Counted from the first letter of the stretch, positions 16,432 through 24,954 are shown. The stretch is DNA of 64,000 nt from Candidatus Zhuqueibacterota bacterium (GCA_016783505.1 JADHWK010000003.1:26227-90226); one strand, 5' to 3'. The notes: generated by a model from the sequence alone, not told the origin. Made by a program: numbers and translations.

Positions 16432-17484
16432 TTAGAAATGATATTCCATACCGATGAAAGCGAGCCTTTTCTCATAAAACCTATTTCGGTATAGGGATTC
16501 ATTTCGCAACCATCGTATCCGTAGCAGGGCTGATAGTTTTTGGGAAAGGTCTTGTGACAACTCGAGGACAAAGATATTATCCTCCCTGCTTTCAGTATCC
16601 AGGTTAAGGAGCAGAAGTTGGTCAATGGGATCGAGGTAGGTCTTTAATTGCATGGCGGAATAGAACCTGATCATCAAATTAGGGGTTAGGTTTTTGGCAA
16701 ATAGGAGAAAAACATGGTGCCTTTGGTATGAATACCCAAGACTGTTAGAACGGTCGTTCTCAAAGGAATAACTCAATCTTAAAAGAAGTCCCCGGTAGTA
16801 CTCCAGGGAAAAAGATGCAAGATAGATCTTGTCAACCTGGTGCCTGCCGGAACCCAAAGCATTCCGCTGAAAAAATGGTCTGTCCAAATCCATCTTAACT
16901 CCAAACGTCAACTTTTTGAAAAGCCTTTTGGTCAATGAAAATCCCATGGCAGTTGAGGAGTAGTTGAAGAATTCATTAGCAGGACAGGAGAGGAAAGAAT
17001 AGCGGGCGGTCACCTCCCCCCGAATGCCCTTGAGAAGTAAAAATCCCCAAAACAGCTCCCCGTGACCCAGCCAGTAGTCCCTTTGGTCATCGCCGTAGTT
17101 CTTATTTCGCAACCTACCCCCCGCCCCCAGGACCCCCCCCTGTCTTAACCGGTGCACTCCCATTCCTTCCATTTCGTGGACAAACCGCGTTTCAAGGGGA
17201 TTTCCCATATAAAGACGGTAGCCGCCCCGATAGTTCAAATTTAAAGATAGATCACTCTTGATCGCCGTTTTCTTACCAAGGCTAACTAATAACCCAGCAA
17301 CCCCATCACTAGTGGTCATGTCAGGATCCTCAAAGATATTATTGTCATATCCAGCAATCACTTGCAACTTAGCCTTGAGCTTGGCATCCTGTCCAAGGGC
17401 CATAGGGAAATATAGGGATAAAAAAATGGGTGCACTCAGCAAGGGCATCCACAAGGCAAATCCCTTTCGCCGTAGATTTTCCAT
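16432..17484 (-). CDS. Predicted outer-membrane beta-barrel protein
   Basis: A 350-residue exported protein: signal peptide ending ALGQ (about residue 32), then a series of amphipathic strands ending in an aromatic (EYHF). Strand-rich stretches such as KLQVIAGYDNNIFED resemble barrel porins of the gram-negative 'outer membrane beta-barrel' kind. No family is recognised. It is encoded 264 bp downstream of the coiled-coil and two-component genes on the same strand. Confidence 0.6.
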   Translation of the reverse strand: MENLRRKGFALWMPLLSAPIFLSLYFPMALGQDAKLKAKLQVIAGYDNNIFEDPDMTTSDGVAGLLVSLGKKTAIKSDLSLNLNYRGGYRLYMGNPLETRFVHEMEGMGVHRLRQGGVLGAGGRLRNKNYGDDQRDYWLGHGELFWGFLLLKGIRGEVTARYSFLSCPANEFFNYSSTAMGFSLTKRLFKKLTFGVKMDLDRPFFQRNALGSGRHQVDKIYLASFSLEYYRGLLLRLSYSFENDRSNSLGYSYQRHHVFLLFAKNLTPNLMIRFYSAMQLKTYLDPIDQLLLLNLDTESREDNIFVLELSQDLSQKLSALLRIRWLRNESLYRNRFYEKRLAFIGMEYHF

Positions 17485-17748
17485 ATAATTTCTGTTTTAC
17501 TTTTTAGTCAGCTAAAAACGAATGGGACAAATTAACAGATTCTATCTAAAAAACTGTAACTGTTTGGCCATCTGAAGTTAAAAGACGGCAGAGGGGCTGC
17601 GGAGCAGAGGGGAAAAATCCCTTTTTACTCTTCACTCTTGCTCCTCTGCTCCCCTGCACCCTTGCCCTTCCATTTTGATCAGTCGGGCGCCTGACCGATA
17701 CTTTCCCATTCGTTACTAACTTCACATAACTAAACTGGTATAAAGAAG
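17485..17748. repeat. Intergenic inverted repeat (purine/pyrimidine-rich)
   Basis: At about 17585-17670 a G-rich arm (GGCAGAGGGGCTGCGGAGCAG) faces CTCCTCTGCTCCCCTGCACCC, forming an imperfect hairpin. Near 17677-17701 there is a GATCAGTCGGGCGCCTGACCG palindrome of the GGTCAGGCGCC family. Confidence 0.6.
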
Positions 17749-18804
17749 TTATTTTCCTCCGGACTTTTGCCTTTCAGCCTCCTGATAAAATCGCTCCGCT
17801 TTCTGGGACAATTCAGCCGCCTTCTTGACCAGTTCTTCCCTTTCCCGACTTAAGACATCCAACAGGGCGGCCATATCATTAGGTGAGTATAGCTCATCTA
17901 TGACTATTTGTTCCCATAGTTGTTTCCAGGAATCAACTTCATAGGGTACCAATCCGGTTGCCCTGGCTTTAATGGCTAGCCAGTTTCCAGCCGAAAGATC
18001 TCTAACTTCTTCTGCGTAATCAGCGGTCATTGGAGCTGCAGCCTTACCCGATGATCGCAAGCCGCTGGTCGTCGGACCCCCCCTCTCGTCAAACAGGGCC
18101 GCTTCCTTCATAAATTGATCGATCTTCTCCCGTAAAATTCCTTCCTCAGTCACGTCCAATATGCATTGGTCAAGAAGAACACTCCTTGCTCGGAGCCGGT
18201 CTTCCATATCCTTGATCAGATCTGCCTTTTCCCGGATCTCCTCCGGGCCATCCAGGGGGCCGATGGTAACATCAGGGATGGCATCCTCGTCTATCTCTGT
18301 TCTTCCTGTTCTGCCCTCTAGCGCATTCTTCTCCCCCCGCAATTCCATTAATATAAAAAGGATTGCTATCTCCGTTTCCCGGTCTTTATTGAACCTGGCA
18401 TCTTTCAGCGCTCGTCGGTTATAATCAATTTCAATATCATAAAGTTTCTTCAGACTATCTACCGTTGTACGGTGTACCTCTTGGACCCTGGCAATCTGGC
18501 TGCCTACCTGATCGAGCTGGGCCGATAGCTGCTGGGACTTTTTCAAAGCCCGATCGAGATTAAATCTCCCTACGAATCCCAGGTTTTCCTTTTCCTTTAA
18601 ATCCGATATTTTCTGGGCCAGATGGCCAGCTTTCTTGGTTAACTCCTGCTGCTTTTCCTTCAAGGTTAACAATTCCGCTTCGATCTTCTCCACCTCCGCC
18701 CTCTTCCCCTCCAGGTCGCTCCCCTGGCTCTGGACCTTCCCAGTTATAAAAATAAGGATGAGAAAGAGGAACAGGACCGATCTTTTCTTTAACAAGGTCA
18801 TCAT
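17749..18804 (-). CDS. Exported coiled-coil protein
   Basis: A 351-residue protein with a signal peptide (FLFLILIFITGKVQSQG), then long heptad-rich helices at about 30-130 and 300-345. No catalytic motif is seen. The stop codon overlaps the upstream regulator by 4 bp (ATGA), so it is translated from the same mRNA as the NtrC-type regulator and probably serves the same signalling or envelope process. Function unknown. Confidence 0.7.
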   Translation of the reverse strand: MMTLLKKRSVLFLFLILIFITGKVQSQGSDLEGKRAEVEKIEAELLTLKEKQQELTKKAGHLAQKISDLKEKENLGFVGRFNLDRALKKSQQLSAQLDQVGSQIARVQEVHRTTVDSLKKLYDIEIDYNRRALKDARFNKDRETEIAILFILMELRGEKNALEGRTGRTEIDEDAIPDVTIGPLDGPEEIREKADLIKDMEDRLRARSVLLDQCILDVTEEGILREKIDQFMKEAALFDERGGPTTSGLRSSGKAAAPMTADYAEEVRDLSAGNWLAIKARATGLVPYEVDSWKQLWEQIVIDELYSPNDMAALLDVLSREREELVKKAAELSQKAERFYQEAERQKSGGK

Positions 18805-20189
18805 TTTATCAAACCATATTTTTGCAATTTGTAGTAAAGGGCACTGGTTCTGATCCCCAACAATCGAGCGGCCTCGGTTTTCACCCCTCCGGCCCGAGCC
18901 AGGGCTTTTTTGATCAATTGCATCTCCGTGGCTCCCAAGGTATCGTTAAGCTTCAGGGTTTCCCCACGGATGGTTGACCAGCCCTGGCCGGGGCCCCACC
19001 GGACCAGCAGCGGCAGATCTTCGGGGTCGATACTATCCCCATCACACAGCACCAGGGCCCGCTCCACCAGGTTTTCCAGCTCCCGAACGTTCCCCGGCCA
19101 ATCATAATCCATCAGCACCCTGATGGCATCCTCCTCCATACGAACGCCCCGCTTGTTAGTCTCCTCACCAATTTTGTTAAGAAAATGCTCCACCAGTAGG
19201 GGGATATCTTCCTTCCGCTCCCTTAAGGGGGGCACCTCAATGGGGATTATGTGCAGCCGGTAATAGAGGTCTTCCCGAAAGTGTCCTTTTTCCACCCGCT
19301 CCAGCAGATCTTTGTTGGTGGCAGCGATTATCCTTACGTCAACCGAGATGGTTACCTCCCCCCCGACCCGTTCAAACTCCTTTTCCTGCAATACCCGGAT
19401 TAGTCTAATCTGGGTATTAGGGGGAATGTCCCCAATCTCATCCAAGAACAAGGTTCCCTTGTCGGCAAGTTCAAAGCGTCCCATCTTACGTTTAATAGCC
19501 CCGGTGAAGGCTCCTTTCTCATGGCCGAAGAGCTCGCTTTCCAACAGCCCCTCGGCCAGGGCTCCGCAGTTGACCCGGATGAAGGGGTTCTGGGCTCGGC
19601 GGCTGGTGAAGTGGATGGCCCGGGCCACCAGCTCCTTTCCCGTGCCGCTTTCTCCGTAAATGAGGACCGAGGAGTCGCTATCGGCAACCTTCTCGATGGT
19701 CCGGTAGACCCCCTGCATTCGGTCCGAACTCCCAACAATTTCCCCGTAGTTGAACCTGACCCCGATCTCCTGGCGAAGGTATTCGTTCTCCCGCCTCAGC
19801 CGCTTCATCCTTTCCCTTTCATCCCGGAGGTCCAGGACTTTCTGAACCTTAACCTCAAGTTCGTGGGGCGAAAAGGGCTTGGTGATAAAGTCGGCCGCCC
19901 CCAGTTTCATAGCCTCAACCGCTAAGTCAATGGTCCCGTAGGCAGTAATCACGATCACATCTACCCTATCCTCCCCGGACTCAGGCTTCAAGTTCCTCAG
20001 AACCTCAATCCCATCTACCTCATCCATCCGATAGTCGGTGATCACCAACTGGGGATTTATCCGTGAAAACAACCGCAGACCTTCGGGACCGCTGGGAGCC
20101 TCGAAGACCTCCTGACCCATACGCTTCAGGATCTGGCAGATCCCCTCCCTCATGGTATCGTTGTCCTCAATGACTAAAATTTTAGCCAA
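18801..20189 (-). CDS. Sigma-54-dependent response regulator (NtrC family)
   Basis: A 462-residue NtrC-type activator with three domains in order. The receiver domain (1-115) has the phospho-acceptor Asp52 (VITDYRMD) and Lys104. The AAA+ domain (about 150-390) has Walker A GESGTGKE (179-186), the sigma-54-contacting GAFTGA loop (226-231), Walker B LFLDEIGD and the R-finger region. The Fis-type helix-turn-helix occupies the last 45 residues. The cognate kinase is presumably the one at 20466-21896. Sigma-54 itself is not in the window. Confidence 0.97.
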   Translation of the reverse strand: MAKILVIEDNDTMREGICQILKRMGQEVFEAPSGPEGLRLFSRINPQLVITDYRMDEVDGIEVLRNLKPESGEDRVDVIVITAYGTIDLAVEAMKLGAADFITKPFSPHELEVKVQKVLDLRDERERMKRLRRENEYLRQEIGVRFNYGEIVGSSDRMQGVYRTIEKVADSDSSVLIYGESGTGKELVARAIHFTSRRAQNPFIRVNCGALAEGLLESELFGHEKGAFTGAIKRKMGRFELADKGTLFLDEIGDIPPNTQIRLIRVLQEKEFERVGGEVTISVDVRIIAATNKDLLERVEKGHFREDLYYRLHIIPIEVPPLRERKEDIPLLVEHFLNKIGEETNKRGVRMEEDAIRVLMDYDWPGNVRELENLVERALVLCDGDSIDPEDLPLLVRWGPGQGWSTIRGETLKLNDTLGATEMQLIKKALARAGGVKTEAARLLGIRTSALYYKLQKYGLIK

Positions 20190-20465
20190 AACACCACCCT
20201 AATTATAAATCCGAAATTCGAATACCTGCCCGCCACCCACAGGGTTGGACAGACGGGTCGAAATCTCTCAGGGCCGTTGGCTCTACGAGCCAGAGACCGA
20301 AACAAACTCAAATCCCAACTGTTCGGGACAATATCAAAACTCAAGAAATAGGGAATATCATTTTGCCAACCGGAGTTACCCCGAAGCTTCGGGGTAACTC
20401 CAGTTATTGTTTTTATTTTGTTTTAAATTTTGGTCCTCGGTCAGGCGCCGGACTGATCGGATTTT
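20190..20465. repeat. Intergenic repeat mosaic with perfect palindrome
   Basis: Positions 20207-20464 repeat the layout of 1180-1460: AAATCCGAAATTCGAA, CTCAAATCCCAACTG, then a GGTCAGGCGCCGGACTGATC palindrome (20439-20459). In the middle GGAGTTACCCCGAAG / CTTCGGGGTAACTCC (20372-20401) forms a perfect 30-nt palindrome. The mosaic separates the kinase and regulator genes. Confidence 0.75.
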
Positions 20466-21896
20466 TCAACGTATTTTATTATTACGGGGTAACCAGATAC
20501 TAAATTTCAACCCCCCACTTTTAAGCCTTTGCGCTCCTATTCTTCCGCCGTTGTCCTCCACCAGCTTCTTGACCATAGCCAGTCCCAGCCCGGTCCCCTG
20601 CTCATGGGTAGTGAAAAAGGGATCGAACAGCTTATGCATCAAATCGTCGGAAATCCCCTTCCCCGTGTCTTCAAAATCAATCACCATCCATTCCCTGTTG
20701 GGGACGGTCCTAATCGTAATCAAGCCACCATCGGGCATGGCCTGTATTGAATTCTTAATTAAGTTCAGGAAAACCTGTTGCAGTTGCCGAGGGTCAACGA
20801 AGATAGTACTGTTCCCCCCCAGTTCTTGTAAATCTATTTTTACCCGGGTTTTTTCCAGGTCGTGGGAAATCACGGCCCGGACTTCTGCCATCACATCGGA
20901 CATCACACAGTGTTTGGGATCAGGTTTGCTGGGCCGGGCGTAGTCCAGAAATTCGTTGATGATACCCTTCAAATTTTTCACCTCCTTCAATATTTTCTGG
21001 GCCCGTTCTCGCTGCTCTTGATCCTCTCCCGATTCATCGGAAATTAGATTGGCGAAAATTTCAATCCCCCCCAGCGGATTTCTGATCTCGTGGGCTACCC
21101 CGGCCAGCATAGTCTTCTGCTGGTGATCCCGGCGGAGGATGTTATCCTTCATGTCGTCCAGGGTCTCAGCCAGGAAGCCTATCTCACCCCCGCTTTTCAC
21201 TGAGATAGGCTTTTGATAGTTGCCGGCGCCGATTTCTTTGGCGGCGACCACCAGTCTTTTGATGGGATTAACAATAGTTTTGGAAAAAAGAACGGCGATT
21301 AAAACAGCTGCTAGAACGCTTATTATCCCGATTATAAATAGGTTTCTCCTGATTGACCGAATTGATGCCAGAAAGGTGGCACTGGCATCCACCCCCAGCA
21401 CCGCCATAACTTCCCCGTTGACAAAAACCGGCCAGTATCCCGACTTATAAAATAAACCGTCAACCCCTTTGAAAAGGACAGAGGCAGCAGGGATACCTTT
21501 GCGAACGGCCCTGAGTTCTACTTCATCGAACCTAAGCTTTGGGTAGTCTATCCCTATGGGAACTCCCTCATCCGTTTCCACTAAACTAAGCAAATTCAGA
21601 TCAAAAAAGTAGATTCTTTTTACGTCGGTATTGAACCTTATACGCATTAGCTTCTGTCTAATGTTTCGATAGGTTCGACTCCCCTCATCCCCTGGTCGTA
21701 GTTGGATTACCCCCTCCCCATCAATCTGGGCGGTTACGGCGCCGGCCACAGCAATCAGCTTCTTACCCAGCTCGTCGTCCAAACTATCCCGGGCTGCGGT
21801 ATAGAGCAAAAATCCGCAGAACCCCACCACGAGGACAACCATAGCAGATAGGACAAAAACCAATCGGCTTAGAATCCTGTTCTTAAGAATTACCAT
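20466..21896 (-). CDS. Membrane sensor histidine kinase
   Basis: A 476-residue two-component sensor kinase. Two membrane helices (about 8-34 and 186-205) bracket a periplasmic sensor of about 150 residues. A HAMP domain follows (about 206-260), then the HisKA dimerisation helix with phospho-acceptor His269 in AGVAHEIRNPLGG, then the HATPase with the N box (LIKNSIQAM), G1 (DTGKGI) and G2 (GTGLGLA). The sensor ligand cannot be read from sequence. It is encoded upstream of the NtrC-type regulator. Confidence 0.96.
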   Translation of the reverse strand: MVILKNRILSRLVFVLSAMVVLVVGFCGFLLYTAARDSLDDELGKKLIAVAGAVTAQIDGEGVIQLRPGDEGSRTYRNIRQKLMRIRFNTDVKRIYFFDLNLLSLVETDEGVPIGIDYPKLRFDEVELRAVRKGIPAASVLFKGVDGLFYKSGYWPVFVNGEVMAVLGVDASATFLASIRSIRRNLFIIGIISVLAAVLIAVLFSKTIVNPIKRLVVAAKEIGAGNYQKPISVKSGGEIGFLAETLDDMKDNILRRDHQQKTMLAGVAHEIRNPLGGIEIFANLISDESGEDQEQRERAQKILKEVKNLKGIINEFLDYARPSKPDPKHCVMSDVMAEVRAVISHDLEKTRVKIDLQELGGNSTIFVDPRQLQQVFLNLIKNSIQAMPDGGLITIRTVPNREWMVIDFEDTGKGISDDLMHKLFDPFFTTHEQGTGLGLAMVKKLVEDNGGRIGAQRLKSGGLKFSIWLPRNNKIR

Positions 21897-21960
21897 GGAA
21901 TATTTTTTTATTTCTATAATTTTTTAAATGCAATTATAATGCCAGAGTCGTTACACTTTA

Positions 21961-21989
21961 ATTATAAAGAATATTCTTTTATAAATCAA
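21961..21989 (-). promoter_or_regulatory. Promoter of the histidine kinase
   Basis: TTGATT (21984-21989) and a perfect TATAAT (21961-21966) are 17 bp apart. The start would be near 21954, giving a leader of about 58 nt to the ATG at 21896. Confidence 0.75.
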
Positions 21990-22010
21990 GGATTTTTTGA
22001 AAATAATAAT

Positions 22011-22044
22011 AAAAAAAAGCCCATGGATATAAATCCAATGGGTT
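22011..22044 (-). terminator. Intrinsic terminator closing the island
   Basis: AACCCATTGGA and TCCATGGGCTT pair with one bulged base, followed by a run of eight T on the minus strand. It lies just past tRNA-like copy E. Confidence 0.75.
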
Positions 22045-22075
22045 TTGCATGGTAACAAATTTTAACAAGAAAAAT

Positions 22076-22213
22076 GCTCCAGAGGAGGGATCCTTCAAAA
22101 GCCGGACTTCCACATCGTTCTAGCTCGAACCCCCATCCCGAACCTTCGGGATAACCCGTCTGCCACTCATAAAGTGAGGCGGGCAGGCAGCCACCCGCTA
22201 AATTAAACTACGC
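22076..22213 (-). repeat. tRNA-Asn-like copy E, interrupted by palindromes
   Basis: A degenerate tRNA-Asn copy read on the minus strand. It keeps TTTAGCGGGTGGCTG (D-arm end, anticodon stem), the GGGGGTTCGAG T-arm and the CTCCTCTGGAGC acceptor end. A palindromic insert of about 33 nt (CCTGCCCGCC...GACGGG) lies between the G and TT of the anticodon, followed by TCCCGAAGGTTCGGGA in place of the variable region. A second insert of about 34 nt (CTAGAACGATG...GAAGGA), shared with copy D, splits the T-arm from the acceptor. Not functional as a tRNA. Confidence 0.75.
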
Positions 22214-22297
22214 AGGAAGTCTCGTCCCCCATGAGATTTAAGTTCCCTCTCACGCCGCAATGCTGCGCATGGGGATTTACCTTCTTTTTTGTAAAAT

Positions 22298-24052
22298 TTA
22301 TCTATTCTTCCAATATCCCGCATTTACTTCTTCATAAGCTATTCTCTTTTTGTTAATCCAACCTATAAATATTGAACGATTGCCTTCAAATCTACCTGCA
22401 AATCTGGTAGTTGAAATTAAATAACATTTTTTAATAGTACGAGCAAGTGCAACAATCAATTGACATATCTCGATATCAGAAGGATTTTTATTACTTCTAG
22501 GTAAATTCCCTTCATTTAAACCAACTATAAATACATAACCTGCAGAAAGTCCTTTACAACCCACATATGTAGTTAAAGCTACTGATATATAATCGAGAGA
22601 AAAACTTTCCCCCCCATCTCTCTTTTCACCATCTTCATCTTTACTAAATTCTGCCTTTAAATCCTCAAGTTTAACTCTAAAAAAATCCTCTAATATCTCT
22701 CTTTCCTCTCGATTAAGTTCCATATCATTTTTCAATTTTTCAAAAATCCCCAGATTGACTTCGTGTTTCTTAATATAACTTTTTGGTAAATAATCGTATA
22801 ATCGTTTCTCACCATCTTTGAGTGTCTTCTTCAACAAGTTTCCAATATTTTTAATGGGATCGTGTTCTAATAATATCCTCCAACCTAGATTTGAAAATTT
22901 GTCTTCATCTAACAATATCTTATAGCCATCATTAATTGAAATCTTTTTTTGTTCTATCTCTATCTTTCTAAAATGTAGAATGTATTTTTCATCTCGTTTC
23001 AAATAAGAATTTATCTGTTTCAGATATTGCTTAGGACCGGTTATCAAAACCGTATAATCGCCTTTACTATTTGATTCTTTAATTTCATCTAAAGTTAGCT
23101 TATCAATTTCCTGCTCGATAAATTTGGCTACATAAGGAGCATTTTTTTGTTGAACACTACAGTAAGCGTGAATAATTTTAGGATATTTTTTACTATCCTG
23201 TAATTTCTCTGGTAAATAGCAGATATACTCTTTATTAACTCGGTTCATAAGTTTTCCTATTTGTTTGGCTTTATTAATAACATCATCTATAGCTTTAATC
23301 ATCACATAAGGACATCTACTACAAAAGGGTAACATAAATCTTTTGTATTTAGGGTCTTTGAATTTTTCTCTTATATATTGGGGTGAAGCATATTTCAATC
23401 GAGTATAAAGTGCTTGGTCATCGTCTCCAACAATTAAAATAGGACTTTTTGTTTCTAAAATATTTATAAACTCAACTTCCAATTTGTTAAAATCCTGATA
23501 CTCATCAACTACAATCTGGTCGTATTTTGGAACTTCATCTGGTTTTTCTCTAAAATACTCAAGTACTCTAAAAACGGAATCGTCAAAAGATACAGCATTA
23601 TAGTAGTTAGAACGTCTCAAAAAGAAAGAAATATTTTTGCTTTCATAATCAAGCTGTTTAAAACTACGACTAAAATTTGGGTCTTTATTATAACTTATTC
23701 GAGCATCTGATTTTATAATTAACTCTAATTTGGGAAAGAGAATGAAATCATCATCGATACCTTCATGATTAATCTTATGCAATAATTCTTTACAAAAGCT
23801 ATGAAATGTACGTGACTTTGCTATATCTTTTAAATCTTTTTTTAATTTTTCTGCTAAATTATTAATAAAAGTCAAGGCGAGATAATTCCCTTGTTTTCTC
23901 TTCAATAATTCATAAAAGGTATATGTTTTCCCTGTACCAGGACCAGAAACGATAACTTTCTTGGGACACGTAGACTCAAGTATTCTTCTAGTAAATTTAT
24001 TTCTTTCTTCCTCTTGTTTTTTGAGATATGACCTTAATTCTTCTTCATTCAT
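22298..24052 (-). CDS. UvrD/Rep-like SF1 DNA helicase
   Basis: A 584-residue superfamily 1A helicase, AT-rich relative to its neighbours. Seen: Walker A GPGTGKT (37-43), Ia ALTFINNLAEKL (59-70), motif II VVDEYQDF (181-188), motif III ILIVGDDDQALY, then in the C-terminal part TTYVGCKGLSAGYVFIVGL (motif V) and QLIVALARTIKKCYLI (motif VI). The helicase core is complete but shorter than UvrD (about 720), with no clear 1B/2B nuclease or accessory domain. A paired cysteine motif (FCSRCPYV) lies around residue 260. It is 4 bp downstream of a broken XRE regulator, as one operon. It is a stand-alone helicase of a mobile or defence-like island; no partner such as an OLD nuclease is present. Confidence 0.9.
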   Translation of the reverse strand: MNEEELRSYLKKQEEERNKFTRRILESTCPKKVIVSGPGTGKTYTFYELLKRKQGNYLALTFINNLAEKLKKDLKDIAKSRTFHSFCKELLHKINHEGIDDDFILFPKLELIIKSDARISYNKDPNFSRSFKQLDYESKNISFFLRRSNYYNAVSFDDSVFRVLEYFREKPDEVPKYDQIVVDEYQDFNKLEVEFINILETKSPILIVGDDDQALYTRLKYASPQYIREKFKDPKYKRFMLPFCSRCPYVMIKAIDDVINKAKQIGKLMNRVNKEYICYLPEKLQDSKKYPKIIHAYCSVQQKNAPYVAKFIEQEIDKLTLDEIKESNSKGDYTVLITGPKQYLKQINSYLKRDEKYILHFRKIEIEQKKISINDGYKILLDEDKFSNLGWRILLEHDPIKNIGNLLKKTLKDGEKRLYDYLPKSYIKKHEVNLGIFEKLKNDMELNREEREILEDFFRVKLEDLKAEFSKDEDGEKRDGGESFSLDYISVALTTYVGCKGLSAGYVFIVGLNEGNLPRSNKNPSDIEICQLIVALARTIKKCYLISTTRFAGRFEGNRSIFIGWINKKRIAYEEVNAGYWKNR

Positions 24053-24056
24053 CTCT

Positions 24057-24240
24057 CTAATCTTCTATTACAGGGTCATCAATTGAAATTCCTAAAGCCT
24101 TAGCTGCTTTAATCAAAGTAGAAACTCTCGGGTCTTTTATGCCGCCTGTTGCTAGTTTAATGATGGTATTGTATGAGATATCCGCCTTTCAAGCCAAAGC
24201 TTCTTGAGTCAATCCAATTTTTTTGCTTTTTGCTATAAAA
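24057..24240 (-). pseudogene. XRE-family regulator broken by an in-frame TGA
   Basis: The minus strand reads an XRE helix-turn-helix: KKIGLTQEALA-stop-KADISYNTIIKL ... KDPRVSTLIKAAKALGIS and ends 4 bp before the helicase start. The TGA falls between the first and second helix of the HTH, where other members have Arg or Glu. The 5' end runs into the terminator of tRNA-like copy B, so start and first residues are missing. It was probably an intact regulator of the helicase. The TGA is not at a cysteine position, which argues against selenocysteine here. Confidence 0.8.
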
Positions 24241-24262
24241 AAAGGGGCTTAAATCCCTTTTC
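24236..24262 (-). terminator. Terminator of tRNA-like copy B
   Basis: AAAAGGGATTTAAGCCCCTTT followed by more T on the minus strand directly after the acceptor end of copy B. It is of the kind that ends tRNA transcripts, and it lies across the missing 5' end of the XRE remnant. Confidence 0.7.
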
Positions 24263-24269
24263 TATTAAG

Positions 24270-24352
24270 CTCCGGAGGAGGGACTCGAACCCCCATCCCG
24301 AACCTTCGGGATAACAGCCACCCGCTTAAGTCTGAATATGATACTCTCCGGA
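24270..24352 (-). repeat. tRNA-Asn-like copy B, overlapping the GIY-YIG 3' end
   Basis: The copy has a complete 7-bp acceptor stem (TCCGGAG at 24352-24346 with CTCCGGA at 24277-24271) and an intact T-arm (GGGGGTTCGAGTCCCTC). The D-arm is replaced by the last codons of the GIY-YIG gene; the variable region and 3' anticodon stem are replaced by TCCCGAAGGTTCGGGA. GGTGGCTGTTA keeps the Asn anticodon loop. The Ser-Gly-Glu codons near the GIY-YIG C-terminus are the acceptor 5' strand itself. Confidence 0.8.
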
Positions 24353-24607
24353 AATCAACTTCTTAATGAACCCCTTACTCTTCTGGAATTTTACAAACCG
24401 TTCCGCCCTTTGAGCAGAAATACGATCAGAAAATTCCAAAGTGAAAATCAGTTTCCAAGGGCGTCCTCGCTTAGTCCATCCCTTTTGACTGGTATTATGA
24501 TATAAAAGTCTCTCTTCCGGGTCACGAGATATACCAGTGTAGTATTTTTCCAGTTTATCAGAATAAAGAATGTATAAATAACAGGGATCTCGATTAGAGT
24601 ATTGCAT
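24326..24607 (-). CDS. GIY-YIG nuclease-domain protein
   Basis: A 93-residue single-domain GIY-YIG endonuclease (UvrC/YhbQ-like fold). The family triad reads CYLYILYS ... YYTGIS, with the catalytic Arg in PEERLLYHN, and Glu in AERFVKFQKSKGF. Its start is 11 bp from the mature 3' end of the tRNA-Asn gene, and its stop lies inside tRNA-like copy B, so the nuclease gene is bracketed by tRNA-Asn sequence. Proteins of this family are common in the FCB group. No other mobile-element gene is next to it. A DNA-cleaving role in the element's spread is inference. Confidence 0.85.
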   Translation of the reverse strand: MQYSNRDPCYLYILYSDKLEKYYTGISRDPEERLLYHNTSQKGWTKRGRPWKLIFTLEFSDRISAQRAERFVKFQKSKGFIKKLISGEYHIQT

Positions 24608-24617
24608 AAATTAAAAG

Positions 24618-24689
24618 CTCCGGAGGAGGGACTTGAACCCCCAACCTAGTGGTTAACAGCCACCCGCTCTCCCATTGAGCTACTCCGGA
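24618..24689 (-). tRNA. tRNA-Asn (GTT)
   Basis: A complete 72-nt tRNA gene: acceptor TCCGGAG/CTCCGGA, D-arm TAGCTCAATGGGAGAGC, anticodon arm GGTGG-CTGTTAA-CCACT with GTT anticodon, T-arm GGGGG-TTCAAGT-CCCTC (one G-T pair), discriminator G. It is the only intact tRNA in the window and the likely parent of copies B-E. CCA is not encoded. Confidence 0.96.
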
Positions 24690-24759
24690 ACAGAACATCA
24701 AAAATCACTTGAACATAAAATCCAAAATTCTATCCTAAAATCCGTAGTAACAAAAAAAT

Positions 24760-24829
24760 GGACTCGAACCCCCATCCCGAATCTTCGGGATAACAGCCAC
24801 CCGTCCCGATCCTTCGGGACTACTCCGGA
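24760..24829 (-). repeat. tRNA-Asn-like copy C with two palindromes
   Basis: Minus strand: TCCGGAGTAG, then TCCCGAAGGATCGGGA replacing the D-arm, then CGGGTGGCTGTTA (Asn anticodon loop), then TCCCGAAGATTCGGGA replacing the variable region, then TGGGGGTTCGAGTCC. The 3' acceptor strand is absent. Each palindrome substitutes one arm of the cloverleaf. Confidence 0.8.
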
Positions 24830-24954
24830 TTTTTTACAACAAACTATTATTTCTACCCCCATCCCGAAACTTCAGAATCAGGTACAGATGGGTCTTAGGT
24901 TTTCTATTATACTGTTATTGCCAGTTTTAGTTAGTTCATTTAAAATTTACCGAC

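Noticed and set aside
22298-24052. Gabija-type (GajB) or other named defence helicase
   Set aside because: No OLD nuclease (GajA) or other partner is encoded next to it; only the helicase motifs are visible.
24057-24240. TGA read as an amino acid in the XRE gene (altered code or Sec)
   Set aside because: The TGA is at an Arg/Glu site, the 5' end is missing, and TGA is used as a normal stop by other genes here (for example fumarase and the MetH-activation-like gene).
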